A program made the translations under genes and the position numbers. Shown here one piece after another: positions 8,137 to 17,732 of a stretch of DNA of 64,000 nt. The stretch lies in contig NZ_JAFBDO010000001.1 in assembly GCF_016908295.1 (NCBI RefSeq), positions 868,001-932,000 on the forward strand, read 5' to 3'. Origin of the DNA: Thalassobacillus pellis. GTDB taxonomy: Bacteria > Bacillota > Bacilli > Bacillales > Halobacillaceae. Under the pieces are notes generated by a model, which was not told the origin of the DNA, ran no database searches, and saw nothing but the letters and a program-made list of their open reading frames with translations. The first letter of the stretch is position 1; every line of letters begins with the position of its first letter.

Positions 8137-9546
8137 TTAGCAATCCTTCGCCTTTTTTGCCCAGGCATATGTGACGATCAGGGGTACGATAATGACAATT
8201 GCCATTCCAATGAAGAAGTTGAACCAATCTCCATTACTGATAGATAGGAAGCCAGGTACACCGCCGATCCCAATGGAAGTTGCCGTTACTCCCGCCCAGG
8301 TTATATATGCACCAGCAATGGCTGAGGATGAGATTGCAATTACAAATGGATATTTAAATCTCAAGTTAACACCAAACAGCGCCGGCTCCGTAATACCCAG
8401 ATAAGCGGAGAGCCCTGAAGTACCTCCAAGTCCCTTCAACTTCTCGTCTCTAGCTGCCAGAGCCATAGCAAATGCTGCTGAACCCTGGGCAATATTGGAA
8501 AGGGCAAGCATCGGCCACAAGAATGTGGTACCAGTATTACCGACAAGCTGAATATCGACAGCCAGGAACGTATGGTGCATCCCGGTAATGACCAGGACAC
8601 CATAAAGGCCACCGTAGATCAAACCGCCAAGAACCGCAAATTGGTCAAATATGGATACTAACCCATCCGTCAAAAGATTACCGACATAAAACATTGCCGG
8701 GCCAATGAATAGGAATGTTAGAAAACCAGTGACAAGCAGTGTCGTAGGGGCAACGATCAAGAGCTGGAGAGAATCAGGTATTTTCTTCCGGAGCCAGACT
8801 TCCATTTTCGCCAGCACCCATGAAGCGATAAGAACTGGCAGCACCTGACCCTGATAACCAATTTTTTCAATTGTCAGCCCTAAAATATTCCATGTCGGAA
8901 TATCACCGGCTTCTTTAGCACTTCCATAACTCCATGCATTCAATAAATCTGGATGAACAAGTACGAGTCCGAGAACGATACCAAATAATGGACTGCCGCC
9001 AAATTTCTTGACTGCTGACCAACCTAGCAAACCTGGTAAAAATACGAAAGCAGTATTAGCAATCAGGTTGATCATATTCGCAATACCTGCCCACTGCGGA
9101 TAAACCTGAATCAACGATTGTTTGTCATAAAACACGCCTTCTCCGGCCAGGATATTGTTCAGACCCATCAAAAGACCAGCAGTAACAATCGCAGGCAGAA
9201 TAGGAATGAATATATCTGCAAGCGTTTTGACAGCTTTTTGAAGCGGATTCATTTTTTCAGCTGAAGCAGCTTTAACGTCCTCTTTAGTTTGTTCACCGAT
9301 ACCTGCGAGACTGATAAATTCACCATATACTTTGTCAACGGTTCCTTGCCCGATGACAATCTGGAACTGTCCATTCGTTGAAAAGGAACCTTTTACAGCG
9401 TCAATATTATTCAACTTTTCCTGATCGACTTTACTTTCGTCATTCAGCGCTAGGCGTAAACGCGTCACGCAATGGGTGGCTGCATTGACGTTTTCCTTAC
9501 CGCCAATGGCCTCCAGTATCTCCTGGGCCGATTTATTTAAATCCAT
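8137..9546 (-). CDS. treP: Trehalose PTS transporter, EIIBC component
   Basis: This 469-residue membrane permease takes up trehalose and phosphorylates it. The EIIB domain is N-terminal, with the phosphorylated cysteine C26 in ATHCVTRLRL. The EIIC domain (about 105-465) carries many membrane segments and the conserved GITEPALFGVNLRFKYPF loop. It has no EIIA domain of its own; that is supplied by the gene immediately upstream in the same operon. AGGGGGAAG precedes the ATG. Sucrose EIIBC proteins are close relatives, but the neighbouring treA and treR make trehalose the likely substrate. Confidence 0.92.
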   Translation of the reverse strand: MDLNKSAQEILEAIGGKENVNAATHCVTRLRLALNDESKVDQEKLNNIDAVKGSFSTNGQFQIVIGQGTVDKVYGEFISLAGIGEQTKEDVKAASAEKMNPLQKAVKTLADIFIPILPAIVTAGLLMGLNNILAGEGVFYDKQSLIQVYPQWAGIANMINLIANTAFVFLPGLLGWSAVKKFGGSPLFGIVLGLVLVHPDLLNAWSYGSAKEAGDIPTWNILGLTIEKIGYQGQVLPVLIASWVLAKMEVWLRKKIPDSLQLLIVAPTTLLVTGFLTFLFIGPAMFYVGNLLTDGLVSIFDQFAVLGGLIYGGLYGVLVITGMHHTFLAVDIQLVGNTGTTFLWPMLALSNIAQGSAAFAMALAARDEKLKGLGGTSGLSAYLGITEPALFGVNLRFKYPFVIAISSSAIAGAYITWAGVTATSIGIGGVPGFLSISNGDWFNFFIGMAIVIIVPLIVTYAWAKKAKDC

Positions 9547-9566
9547 TGTGTCTTCCCCCTGTAGAA

Positions 9567-10061
9567 TTATTTGTCTTTAGGATTTATTTTCATAAACTCG
9601 GTTTCGCCTGCTGTTACACTGGCATTGTCATGATATTCCAATGAAAATTCGTTACTGTTGGTGATAATAACAGGCGTAATAGTGCTGGAGGCTTTCTCTT
9701 CAATCTTTTCAAGGTCAAAAGTCACCAATGTCTGCCCTGCTTTCACTTTATCTCCCTGCTTGACATGAGCTTCAAAGCCTTCCCCATTCATACCGACGGT
9801 TTCCAATCCAATGTGGACAAGAACTTCAACGCCCCCTTTGTTTTTCAAACCTACAGCATGCTTTGTAGGAAACAATTGAACAACTTCTCCATCGAAAGGC
9901 GCGACTGCTTTGCCCTCTGTTGGTTTGATGGCAAGACCTTCTCCCATCATTTTTTCTGAAAAAGTAGGATCCGGGACTTCTTCCAGTCCGACTACGCTTC
10001 CTGAAACAGGCGCCACTAAGGTTACATCTTTACTTTTATTTCCAAATAATTTATTTAGCAT
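9567..10061 (-). CDS. PTS glucose-type EIIA component
   Basis: This 164-residue soluble phosphocarrier of the Crr/EIIA-Glc type passes phosphate from HPr to EIIB. The phosphorylatable histidine is H83 in VLVHIGLETV, with the assisting H68 in FPTKHAVGLK. The ATG at 10061 has AGGAGG nine bases upstream and gives the normal EIIA-Glc length; upstream extensions would run into the operator region. It is the first gene of the tre operon. Bacillus subtilis TreP borrows an EIIA domain from other permeases, so a dedicated EIIA here is a notable difference. Because EIIA is an exchangeable part, it may also serve other glucose-family permeases. Confidence 0.88.
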   Translation of the reverse strand: MLNKLFGNKSKDVTLVAPVSGSVVGLEEVPDPTFSEKMMGEGLAIKPTEGKAVAPFDGEVVQLFPTKHAVGLKNKGGVEVLVHIGLETVGMNGEGFEAHVKQGDKVKAGQTLVTFDLEKIEEKASSTITPVIITNSNEFSLEYHDNASVTAGETEFMKINPKDK

Positions 10062-10101
10062 TAATAAAAACCTCCTATAATTAATTACTTCTAAATTTAA
10101 C

Positions 10102-10162
10102 ATGTATATACAAGCGACGAATTTATTATAATTTGTATATACATGTAATGCAAGCGTTACCA
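10102..10162 (-). promoter_or_regulatory. tre operon promoter with two TreR operators and a cre site
   Basis: On the minus strand the -35 TTGCAT (10148-10153) and -10 TATAAT (10125-10130) are 17 bp apart. The operator TTGTATATACAT (10133-10144) fills the spacer, and ATGTATATACAA (10102-10113) lies just downstream of the likely start. Both contain the TGTATATACA palindrome expected for TreR. ATGCAAGCGTTACCA (10148-10162) matches the CcpA cre consensus WTGNAANCGNWNNCW at every position and overlaps the -35. Induction by trehalose-6-phosphate with catabolite repression by CcpA is inferred. Confidence 0.85.
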
Positions 10163-10247
10163 ACTAATTTCTTAAAATAATTCCCCTTATCAATTTCTTT
10201 CCGCTGAGAGAGGTTGGAAAACACAATTTTTAATAAACAATTTTTCC

Positions 10248-11039
10248 TTAAAGGACGCTGTAATTCTCATTTTTCAGATCAGTGATGAACATGTGGCCTG
10301 GGGCATGAGTAAGCATCAGTTCTGGCTTCGACTTCATTGCAACAGCCTGAGGAGTCACACCGCAGGCCCAAAATACGGGTAGTTCTCCTTCTTTCACAGA
10401 AACACTATCTCCAAAATCAGGCTTCTCCAGGTTAGTGATTCCAATTGTTTCAGGGTTTCCAATGTGCACCGGCGCTCCATGAACGGAAGGAAACCTGCTG
10501 GTTACTTGTACTGCCCTTACGACCTTCTCTTCTCTGATTGGACGCATACTGACTACCATCGGTCCTTGGAACCTTCCAGCAGATACACAATCAATGTCAG
10601 TCCTATACATCGCTACGTTCTTCCCTTCTTCGATATGGCGAAGAGTAATATCATTTTCAAGTAATGCCTTCTCAAAGGTAAAACTGCAGCCTAACAAAAA
10701 GCCGACCATGTCCTCCTTCCAGTAGTCAATAATATCTTTCCGTTCATCGACTAACTCTCCATTACGAAAAACACGGTATTTAGGTACATCAGTCCTCAAA
10801 TCCGCTTCGGGAGCTGCCATCCTTGGCACCGGTGAACCAGGTTCTGTTACATCTAGAACCGGGCAAGACTTTGGATTCCTCTGACAGAAAAGCAGAAACT
10901 CAAATGCCATTTCTTTTGGGAGAATGACCAGATTTCCTTGAATATATCCCTGGGACATGCCTGCAGTCGGTTCTGTCCAGCTTTGATTACGAATCATAAA
11001 ACGAGATTCATAAGGCATGAGATTGACAGAATCAATCAT
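10248..11039 (-). CDS. Putative hydro-lyase, DUF1445 family (YcsI-like)
   Basis: This 263-residue soluble protein matches the DUF1445 family (GVTPQAVAM, HAPGHMFITD, DIDCVSAGRFQGPMVVSMRP). Members are annotated as putative hydro-lyases and are related to mammalian D-glutamate cyclase. The ATG at 11039 follows AGGAGGAGG at close spacing; an in-frame upstream ATG at 11069 lacks a ribosome binding site. It is the last gene of the pxpB-pxpC-pxpA-transporter-DUF1445 operon, the same neighbourhood as Bacillus subtilis ycsI. A role in 5-oxoproline or D-glutamate chemistry fits the context but is inference. Confidence 0.8.
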   Translation of the reverse strand: MIDSVNLMPYESRFMIRNQSWTEPTAGMSQGYIQGNLVILPKEMAFEFLLFCQRNPKSCPVLDVTEPGSPVPRMAAPEADLRTDVPKYRVFRNGELVDERKDIIDYWKEDMVGFLLGCSFTFEKALLENDITLRHIEEGKNVAMYRTDIDCVSAGRFQGPMVVSMRPIREEKVVRAVQVTSRFPSVHGAPVHIGNPETIGITNLEKPDFGDSVSVKEGELPVFWACGVTPQAVAMKSKPELMLTHAPGHMFITDLKNENYSVL

Positions 11040-11072
11040 AAACCTCCTCCTTTTCAACAGAAAAAGCATACA

Positions 11073-12266
11073 TTAATCAAATAATCTAGGAATTCCTTCC
11101 ACCATGGAAATGACGCCCATATAAGCCATTGCCAGGACAATAATCACACCGAATACGGTCATCCAGACAGGATGTTTATAATTGCCTACAATATTCACTT
11201 TATGTGCTGCGACCAGCATGACAGCAAGTGCAAGAGGGAGGATCAGTCCATTCAGGGAACCTACTAATATCAAAATACTTACAGGTTCTCCGACAGAAAC
11301 AAATACCAAGGTGGAGATCGCTATAAAACCGACGATGAACCACTTCTGATAGGTTTCGATTGTCTTGCTGAAGGTCTTTATGAACGATACAGAAGTATAA
11401 GCAGCTCCCACAACAGAAGTTACTGCAGCCGACCACATGACAACACCGAAAATCTTATAACCGATATTACCGGCTGCCGACTGGAAGACAGAAGCAGGAG
11501 GATTGTCCGGATTTAGCTGTATACCTTGCGCAACTACTCCAAGGGCAGCCAGAAACAGGAAAATACGCATAATAGATGCAATTCCTATCGCCGAAATAGC
11601 ACTACGATTGACATACCCAAGTGATTCCTTCCCTTTAACTCCGGCATCCAGAAGTCTGTGTCCACCTGCAAATGTAATGTAGCCGCCTACTGTACCACCG
11701 ACCAGGGTAACGATCGCTAGAAAATCAATCGTATCAGGAGCAAACGATTTTACCACTGCTTCTCCTACCGGAGGCTGTGCAGTAAACATGACATAGACAG
11801 TGAGGCCGATCATGACAAATCCAAGAACTTGAGCGAACCGATCCATCACTTTTTTAGCTTCTCTGACGAGAAAAATCCCAATCGCCACAATGCCACTTAA
11901 TAAAGCTCCCATTTTTGGCGACACGCCAAATAATACATTGGTTCCAAGACCAGCGCCGGCTATATTTCCGATATTAAATGCTAGTCCACCGGCAACAATT
12001 AAAGCCGAAAGCACAAATCCCAAGCCGGGAAGAAGTGTATTAGCAATATCCTGGGCTGGTTTTTCAGAAATAGCTATGATTCGCCAAATATTCAACTGAG
12101 CACCGATATCAATAATAATAGAAACTAAAATGACAAAACCGAAGCTTGCTGCCAGCTGTTCCGTGAAATGAGTTGTCTGTGTCAGGAATCCCGGCCCAAT
12201 AGCGGAAGTAGCCATCAGGAAGGCGGCCCCTAGCAACAACTGCCGTCTTGACTGCTTGTCCTCCAT
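11073..12266 (-). CDS. NRAMP-like transporter (YcsG-like)
   Basis: This 397-residue membrane protein with about eleven segments resembles the NRAMP/SLC11 fold (GPGFLTQTTHF in the first segment). The metal-binding DPGN motif of true NRAMP transporters is not seen, so the substrate is probably not a divalent metal. Its fixed place beside the 5-oxoprolinase genes suggests uptake of 5-oxoproline or a related organic acid; that is inference. I chose ATG 12266, eight bases after AGGAG; the upstream GTG at 12275 overlaps that site. It lies 33 bases upstream of the DUF1445 gene. Confidence 0.75.
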   Translation of the reverse strand: MEDKQSRRQLLLGAAFLMATSAIGPGFLTQTTHFTEQLAASFGFVILVSIIIDIGAQLNIWRIIAISEKPAQDIANTLLPGLGFVLSALIVAGGLAFNIGNIAGAGLGTNVLFGVSPKMGALLSGIVAIGIFLVREAKKVMDRFAQVLGFVMIGLTVYVMFTAQPPVGEAVVKSFAPDTIDFLAIVTLVGGTVGGYITFAGGHRLLDAGVKGKESLGYVNRSAISAIGIASIMRIFLFLAALGVVAQGIQLNPDNPPASVFQSAAGNIGYKIFGVVMWSAAVTSVVGAAYTSVSFIKTFSKTIETYQKWFIVGFIAISTLVFVSVGEPVSILILVGSLNGLILPLALAVMLVAAHKVNIVGNYKHPVWMTVFGVIIVLAMAYMGVISMVEGIPRLFD

Positions 12267-12277
12267 GATGACCACTC

Positions 12278-13054
12278 CTATTCTGATTTTAAAAATTCTC
12301 CAATTCTCTTCTTTTCTATTCCAGCATCAGTTAATGCAGATGAAATGTAACTTGCAAATTCCAATGCATTTTCACCGTCGCCATGAATGCAGACTGTGTC
12401 AGCATCTATCTTGATGTCCTGTTGCTGGAGTGTTTTTACCTTTCCCTCCTTTGCCATCCGGATAACCTGAGAAACAGCCTCCTCATAGTCAGTAATTAAT
12501 GCATCCGGCTGCTTTCTCGAGGTCAATGAGCCGTCCTTCTGATAGGTACGATCGGAAAACACCTCACTTGCGGTGCGAAGACCAGCTTTTTTCCCGGCCC
12601 TTACAAGTTCACTGCCTGCGAGTCCAAATAAGATCAATTCCGGATCGACTTTATACACCGCTTCGGCAATTGCTTCTGCCAGATCTTTCTGTTTTCCTGC
12701 CATATTGTATAGGGCTCCATGAGGTTTAACATGCTGCAGCTTTCCTCCTTCTGCTTTTACAAAAGCATTAAGGGCTCCGATTTGATAAACGACAAGATCA
12801 TATGCATCCTGCGGATAAATATCAATATTCCTTCTTCCAAAGCCTTGCAAGTCAGGCAGTCCAGGATGAGCGCCTATTCCTACTCCTTTTTCAAGAGCCA
12901 TCGTCACTGTCTTTCTCATGGTCGTCTGGTCTCCTGCATGATAGCCACAGGCTATATTAGCAGAAGTAATATAATCCAGGATTTCTTCATCTCTTCCCTT
13001 CACATAAGTGCCAAAGCTTTCTCCCATATCACAATTCACATCTATGACTGTCAT
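12278..13054 (-). CDS. pxpA: 5-oxoprolinase subunit A (LamB/YcsF family)
   Basis: PxpA acts with PxpB and PxpC to hydrolyse 5-oxoproline (pyroglutamate) to glutamate with ATP. The 258-residue protein shows the family signature [11 protein letters not shown] at the N-terminus, [38 protein letters not shown] and VCIHGDG. The ATG at 13054 has AGGAGG seven bases upstream; a TTG two codons earlier is less likely. It follows pxpC by 11 bases. Confidence 0.92.
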   Translation of the reverse strand: MTVIDVNCDMGESFGTYVKGRDEEILDYITSANIACGYHAGDQTTMRKTVTMALEKGVGIGAHPGLPDLQGFGRRNIDIYPQDAYDLVVYQIGALNAFVKAEGGKLQHVKPHGALYNMAGKQKDLAEAIAEAVYKVDPELILFGLAGSELVRAGKKAGLRTASEVFSDRTYQKDGSLTSRKQPDALITDYEEAVSQVIRMAKEGKVKTLQQQDIKIDADTVCIHGDGENALEFASYISSALTDAGIEKKRIGEFLKSE

Positions 13055-13065
13055 GAACAAACCTC

Positions 13066-14067
13066 CTATTGAAATTTCAGGCGGATGCCTTGGATTAACT
13101 GATGTATTCTATATTCACGTTCCAGAAGCAGCATTTCCGCTTCCCGATGGGAAATTTCTACGAATTTCATTTTCTCCCCTGGCTTCATCTGGGCAATTAC
13201 CGGCAGGTCGACTGTTGCTATCTGGGCAATTTTTGGATAGCCTCCTGTCGTCTGTCTATCCGCCAATAGAATAATGGGCTTTCCATTGGACGGCACCTGA
13301 ACAGTGCCAAAGGATACCGGCTCTGAAAGCATGTCCTCACTTTTTTCTACATGCAGAGCTGGCCCTTCCAGACGATACCCCATCCGATCGGATTTGCTGT
13401 CAATTTGAAAATCTTCTTGAAAAAATGCTGCCTTACTTTCCTGATTGAACAAGTCAAACTGGCGCCCAGGCATTACCCGGACCGGCTGTACCTCCTGGGA
13501 AACGAGAAGGAATTCAGAAGCGATATACCAGTCCATGGAAGCGAAGCTGCTATCTTCTGCCTCCTGGCGCAGTTCTTCCATTATTTTTTGAGATCTTTCG
13601 GAAGCTTCTCCGAAAACTAATTCATCTGCTTCCTTCACAGCCCTTCCGTGAAACCCGCCAATCCCGGCACGTAAATACGTTGACTTACTTTCCATAACCT
13701 CCGGCACATCAAAGCCTCCTGCTACAGCAAGATAGAGCCGGCAGCCTTGTTTGGCCTGGCCAAACCTTAATTCACTTCCTGGTTTGACGTAAACTGGACG
13801 CCACATTTCCACACTCTCCCCATCAATGACTGGTGATAAATCTCCACCACATAGGGAAATCAGCCCTTCTTCCTGAAATTCAAGTACCGGCCCTGATAAA
13901 GTAATTTCCAAGGCTGCAGAATTATCCTTATTTCCAACCAGCAGGTTGGCGATCCGATGAGCGAGGGGATCCATAGCACCGCTGGTGATTACCCCGTATT
14001 TTTGATATCCCCGCCTGCCAAGATCCTGAATACTTGTCAGGAGGCCAGGCTTCAATACCTTTATCAT
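13066..14067 (-). CDS. pxpC: 5-oxoprolinase subunit C (KipA/biotin-dependent carboxyltransferase-like)
   Basis: This 333-residue subunit carries the allophanate-hydrolase subunit 2 domain: [21 protein letters not shown] near the start, [17 protein letters not shown], then the [12 protein letters not shown] motif and [18 protein letters not shown]. It is the KipA homologue that with PxpB forms the ATP-using part of 5-oxoprolinase. AGGAGG lies before the ATG. Its start overlaps the pxpB stop by four bases, indicating translational coupling. Confidence 0.92.
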   Translation of the reverse strand: MIKVLKPGLLTSIQDLGRRGYQKYGVITSGAMDPLAHRIANLLVGNKDNSAALEITLSGPVLEFQEEGLISLCGGDLSPVIDGESVEMWRPVYVKPGSELRFGQAKQGCRLYLAVAGGFDVPEVMESKSTYLRAGIGGFHGRAVKEADELVFGEASERSQKIMEELRQEAEDSSFASMDWYIASEFLLVSQEVQPVRVMPGRQFDLFNQESKAAFFQEDFQIDSKSDRMGYRLEGPALHVEKSEDMLSEPVSFGTVQVPSNGKPIILLADRQTTGGYPKIAQIATVDLPVIAQMKPGEKMKFVEISHREAEMLLLEREYRIHQLIQGIRLKFQ

Positions 14068-14780
14068 TTCTCTTCCTCCTTATAAGCATCGAATTCTTCC
14101 CGGGTGATTGGCTTGAAATTTATTTTATCCCCGGCTTGCAGCAAGGAGGGAATTTCATTTTCCGGTCTGAATAGCGCTTTTGGTGTCTGACCGATCAACT
14201 GCCATCCTCCAGGTGTTTCAATCGGATATACTCCTGTCTGTTTTCCGGCGATACCGACTGACCCTGCCGAAATCTGAAGTCTCGGTTCCTTTCTGCGCGG
14301 GGTAGCTATTTCTTCAGGCATCCCCCCGATGTAAGGAAAACCAGGAGCAAAACCAATCATGTAAACTAAATAATCTCCACCCACATGGAGATCGATGACT
14401 TTTTCTTCGCTGATATCGTTCGACTCGGCTACATATGCTAAATCGGGGCCGAATTCCCCGCCATAACAAACTGGAATTTCTACTGTTCTCGGTGCTTCTG
14501 AGTGACTGGGGGTGATCTTTTCCAGCTCCTTTTCCACATAGGCGCACACAATCTCATATGCGTACAGAGAAGAATCCCCCTCCTTTTCCATCACTTTCAT
14601 CGGATCATAATGAATCGCTACACTAGCAAAAGCGGGCACATATTCGATGACCCAGTCCCAGTTCATTTTCTCTAAATGGGCCGAAACACTTTTCACCCGC
14701 TCATGTACCTTTAAATTGATATCTTCCCCAAGCTCAATTAAGACTCCCTGATCTCCTAACGGATATAAATGATAGTCCAA
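14064..14780 (-). CDS. pxpB: 5-oxoprolinase subunit B (KipI-like)
   Basis: This 238-residue protein is the allophanate-hydrolase subunit 1 type partner of PxpC. Motifs are GDQGVLIELG, IPVCYGGEFGPDL, YMIGFAPGFPYIGGMP, TPRRKEPRLQISAGSVGIAGKQTGVYP and TPGGWQLIGQTP. Initiation is at TTG (14778-14780), with GGGAGG seven bases upstream. In Bacillus subtilis the homologue KipI also inhibits the sporulation kinase KinA, so a regulatory side role is conceivable here. It is the first gene of the operon. Confidence 0.92.
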   Translation of the reverse strand: MDYHLYPLGDQGVLIELGEDINLKVHERVKSVSAHLEKMNWDWVIEYVPAFASVAIHYDPMKVMEKEGDSSLYAYEIVCAYVEKELEKITPSHSEAPRTVEIPVCYGGEFGPDLAYVAESNDISEEKVIDLHVGGDYLVYMIGFAPGFPYIGGMPEEIATPRRKEPRLQISAGSVGIAGKQTGVYPIETPGGWQLIGQTPKALFRPENEIPSLLQAGDKINFKPITREEFDAYKEEEK

Positions 14781-15050
14781 ATTCCCGCCTCCCTCATCGT
14801 ACAGCGTTGCTGTTTTTATCTTTTATTAAGCCGTAAAATTACTGTATTTTCAAATAATTTAATAGTGTATATGTTATACCACTAGCATTCTCATATTAAA
14901 CGCGTCGCTCCCCTGCTCTTCCACTACCTTCTTTCCTGTATGTCCATCTGCAAGTGCGTTTCCCTTTCCACCCTGCCGGGAATGTGTTATATATTTATAA
15001 TGACAAAATTATTTAGTGTATCGAAATAAATTCATCGAAAGAAGTGGTTC
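14781..15050. other. Divergent intergenic region, pxp operon and MFS exporter
   Basis: About 270 bases without a confident gene separate two divergent units. It is AT-rich around 14830-14890 and 14990-15030, where promoters are expected. I could not settle a -35/-10 pair or an operator on either strand. Confidence 0.4.
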
Positions 15051-15095
15051 ATTATCGTTGACCAAGCACAACTTGCGAAACGAAACTTATTTATC

Positions 15096-16280
15096 ATGTG
15101 GTTTGCCAACTTTTTCATAGCTGGCAGCATCACTATGGTTCTGCCTTTTTTATCTTTATATATTGAAACACTTGGTACTTTTTCTGATTCCTATGTGCAG
15201 CAATGGTCGGGCTGGGTGTTCGGAATCACATTTGTGACTGCCTTCATTTTTGCACCTTTATGGGGAAAGATTGGTGACAGATACGGAAGAAAAAAGATCT
15301 TGATCATGTCCGCCCTTGGGCTGGGATTTTCCGTGTTTCTTATGAGCTTTGTCACCTCTGTCCTGCAATTATTTCTGCTTCGCTTATTTATGGGGGTTTT
15401 CACTGGTTTCATACCGATGTCCCAGGCTCTGATTGCAACACAGACACCGAAAAATATTGCCGGAAGGACGCTGGGAACCCTTCAGACAGGGAGTATTACC
15501 GGGACACTGATGGGGCCATTACTTGGCGGTCTCCTGGCAGACTCGATCGGTTATGCCACTACCTTCCAGTGGACATCTATTGCCGTTGGAGTTTCTGCGG
15601 TGATTGTTTTGTTTGGAATCAAAGAATTCAAAGTGAAGGATAAAGAGGAAAGTAAATCAAGCTATTCCAGCAAGGAAGTCATTCGTCATATTATCCAGCA
15701 TCCCTTGTTATTGATGGTGATGATCGTCTCCTTGTTTGTCCAGATCGCTCACTTCAGTATCCAGCCCATCCTTTCCCTTTATGTCGGCGAGCTGCATGGT
15801 CCCGAAAATCTTGCTTTTTTTTCAGGAATAGCATTTTCCGCTGCCGGTCTTGGAAACCTGCTGATGGCGAGACGCTGGGGACGCCTTGCTGATCGGATCG
15901 GATACGTAAAAATCCTGATCATCCTCCTTTTGATGGCAGGTATCGTATACTTTCCTGGTGCGTTTGTGACCAACGTCTGGCAATTAGTCGTGCTTCGCTT
16001 TTTACTTGGAGTATCAATTGGAGGGATCATTCCTGTACGCTCGGCTTATATACGTCAGGAAGCACCGATTTCCATGCAAGGAGAAGTACTCGGATATAAT
16101 ACCAGCATTCGCTTCTTAGGAAATATAATTGGCCCTGCGCTAGGTGGAATGCTGGCTGGGAATTTCGGTTTTTCCTCCGTTTTTTATGTAACCAGCACGC
16201 TTCTCGTCTCTTGTGGTATTATGATGTTTCTTGCCATGCATCGACACCCTGGGGCAGTCAAGCACGTACATTCCGTTTGA
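15096..16280 (+). CDS. MFS multidrug exporter, 12-segment drug:H+ antiporter type
   Basis: This inner-membrane transporter has about eleven to twelve hydrophobic segments. The MFS signature GKIGDRYGRKKILIMSALG sits between segments 2 and 3, and RWGRLADRIGYVKI is its repeat in the second half. It resembles MdtG/LmrP-like exporters. From the first ATG (15096) it has 394 residues, but that ATG is probably internal. The preceding in-frame codons (15051-15095) encode a basic stretch ending AKRNLFI that looks like the usual N-terminal tail, and AGAAGTGG lies at 15040-15047. No ATG, GTG or TTG occurs in frame between the stop at 15027-15029 and 15096, so an ATT or ATC start is possible. A strong terminator follows. 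Confidence 0.8.
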   Translation: MWFANFFIAGSITMVLPFLSLYIETLGTFSDSYVQQWSGWVFGITFVTAFIFAPLWGKIGDRYGRKKILIMSALGLGFSVFLMSFVTSVLQLFLLRLFMGVFTGFIPMSQALIATQTPKNIAGRTLGTLQTGSITGTLMGPLLGGLLADSIGYATTFQWTSIAVGVSAVIVLFGIKEFKVKDKEESKSSYSSKEVIRHIIQHPLLLMVMIVSLFVQIAHFSIQPILSLYVGELHGPENLAFFSGIAFSAAGLGNLLMARRWGRLADRIGYVKILIILLLMAGIVYFPGAFVTNVWQLVVLRFLLGVSIGGIIPVRSAYIRQEAPISMQGEVLGYNTSIRFLGNIIGPALGGMLAGNFGFSSVFYVTSTLLVSCGIMMFLAMHRHPGAVKHVHSV

Positions 16281-16291
16281 ATAATGACAAC

Positions 16292-16336
16292 AAACGTCAG
16301 CTTTCCTCCTTTTTCGAAGGAAAGCTGACGTTTTTC
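16292..16336 (+). terminator. Strong terminator of the MFS gene
   Basis: AAACGTCAGCTTTCCT pairs with AGGAAAGCTGACGTTT around a short loop, followed by T residues. It is the most stable simple hairpin in this part of the window. Confidence 0.85.
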
Positions 16337-16418
16337 TTTTCAGGGAAGTAAATGAAGGTATTTTATACTATAATAAAAGGTAAATAGTCATAGACTTCTT
16401 TGAAAAGGGTGTCGATAT

Positions 16419-17579
16419 ATGCCTTCTAAACAAAAAACACTTTGCTTTATCTTTCTATTATTCTTGTCAGCATGTATGGGGCAGGAAGAAAGCACTCGAA
16501 AAGGTGCTGACCATGCCTCTTCCGACCGTAAAGTTACAGAAAAGGAAACACCTCCGCCAAAAAGCATAACAATAGCTGCTGTCGGTGACCTGCTGATTCA
16601 CCGTCCAGTGTTTGAGGATGCCAAGACATCTTCCGGCTACAACTTCACTCCAATATTCACCCCAGTCAAAAAGTACCTTAAGGAAACTACTCTCACTGTC
16701 GCCAACCAGGAGACAATGATCGGCGGCAAGGAATTGGGATTATCAAGCTACCCAACCTTCAATAGCCCGTATGAGGTAGGCGACGCATTAAAAAATATTG
16801 GGGTGGATGTCGTTTCCATAGCCAACAACCATACCCTTGACCAAGGTGAACAAGGGATTAAGAACGCCATCAGCCACTGGAAAGCCATTTCTATGGTTTA
16901 CACCGGAGCTTACCTGAATGAGCAGGACCAGAAAAACATCAGAGTTGTCCAGACGGAAGCAGGAATCGATGTCGCTTTTCTCAGTTATACTTATGGCACC
17001 AATGGCATCCCTGTTCCCGACGGAAAAGCCTATTTGGTCAATCTAATTGACAAAGCAGCCATAGAGGCTGATATCAAAAAGGCTGAGAAGCTATCCGATG
17101 CGATTGTCGTCAACGTTCATTTCGGTGATGAATATGAGCGATACCCGAATCAATCTCAAAAACAAACTGCTCAAATGATGGCTGACGCTGGGGCTGATGT
17201 CATTCTTGGCCATCACCCTCATGTGCTGCAGCCGATCGAAAGGCTTGAGGGTAAAAACGGAAACGATGCTCTTGTCATTTACTCACTGGGAAATTTCCTA
17301 TCTGCCCAGGAAAACATCTACAGGAGGATTGGCGGCATTTTACAATTGGAGATGGAAAAAGCACCGAAGCAGGACAAACGTGAAATCATCATCAAGAATC
17401 CTGTCTTCATTCCAACTGTTGTAGATTATGAACTGAATGCCAATAACATTGCAGGTCGTGACTTCAGGGTGCTGCCGATGAGCAAAGCGGATGAATCGGT
17501 CATGCCTGATGTGAAAAGCATTCATAACGATATTCGTAAGCATATGTCCCAGTGGCTGCCAGAGCTGACTTTCAAATAA
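16419..17579 (+). CDS. CapA-family lipoprotein (poly-gamma-glutamate synthesis-like)
   Basis: The 386-residue protein starts with a lipoprotein signal peptide; the lipobox LSAC puts the lipidated cysteine at C19, so the protein sits outside the membrane. The rest is a PGA_cap (CapA) calcineurin-like fold: AVGDLLIHRPVF near 57, NQETMIGG, SIANNHTLDQGEQG, VNVHFGDEY, GHHPHVLQPIE and YSLGNFLSAQ. CapA proteins take part in capsular polyglutamate production, but no capB or capC lies nearby, so the orphan could instead act on cell-wall material. It is monocistronic. Confidence 0.82.
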   Translation: MPSKQKTLCFIFLLFLSACMGQEESTRKGADHASSDRKVTEKETPPPKSITIAAVGDLLIHRPVFEDAKTSSGYNFTPIFTPVKKYLKETTLTVANQETMIGGKELGLSSYPTFNSPYEVGDALKNIGVDVVSIANNHTLDQGEQGIKNAISHWKAISMVYTGAYLNEQDQKNIRVVQTEAGIDVAFLSYTYGTNGIPVPDGKAYLVNLIDKAAIEADIKKAEKLSDAIVVNVHFGDEYERYPNQSQKQTAQMMADAGADVILGHHPHVLQPIERLEGKNGNDALVIYSLGNFLSAQENIYRRIGGILQLEMEKAPKQDKREIIIKNPVFIPTVVDYELNANNIAGRDFRVLPMSKADESVMPDVKSIHNDIRKHMSQWLPELTFK

Positions 17580-17732
17580 GTGCCCTCTCCCTCCTGTTTT
17601 TTCCAAACAGTCGATGACAGTTGAAATTCTGGGCAAAAGTGGATATGATGTATTGTGGTTTAGAAAACTCATACTTTCTTAATGTATAAAAAATGTTATC
17701 ACACTTGCAATGTGAAACAGGAGGAATAAATA

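Noticed and set aside
10204-10225. GAGAGGTTGGAAAACAC as an end of element E near the DUF1445 gene
   Set aside because: Only one end-like sequence is present, with no matching partner nearby.
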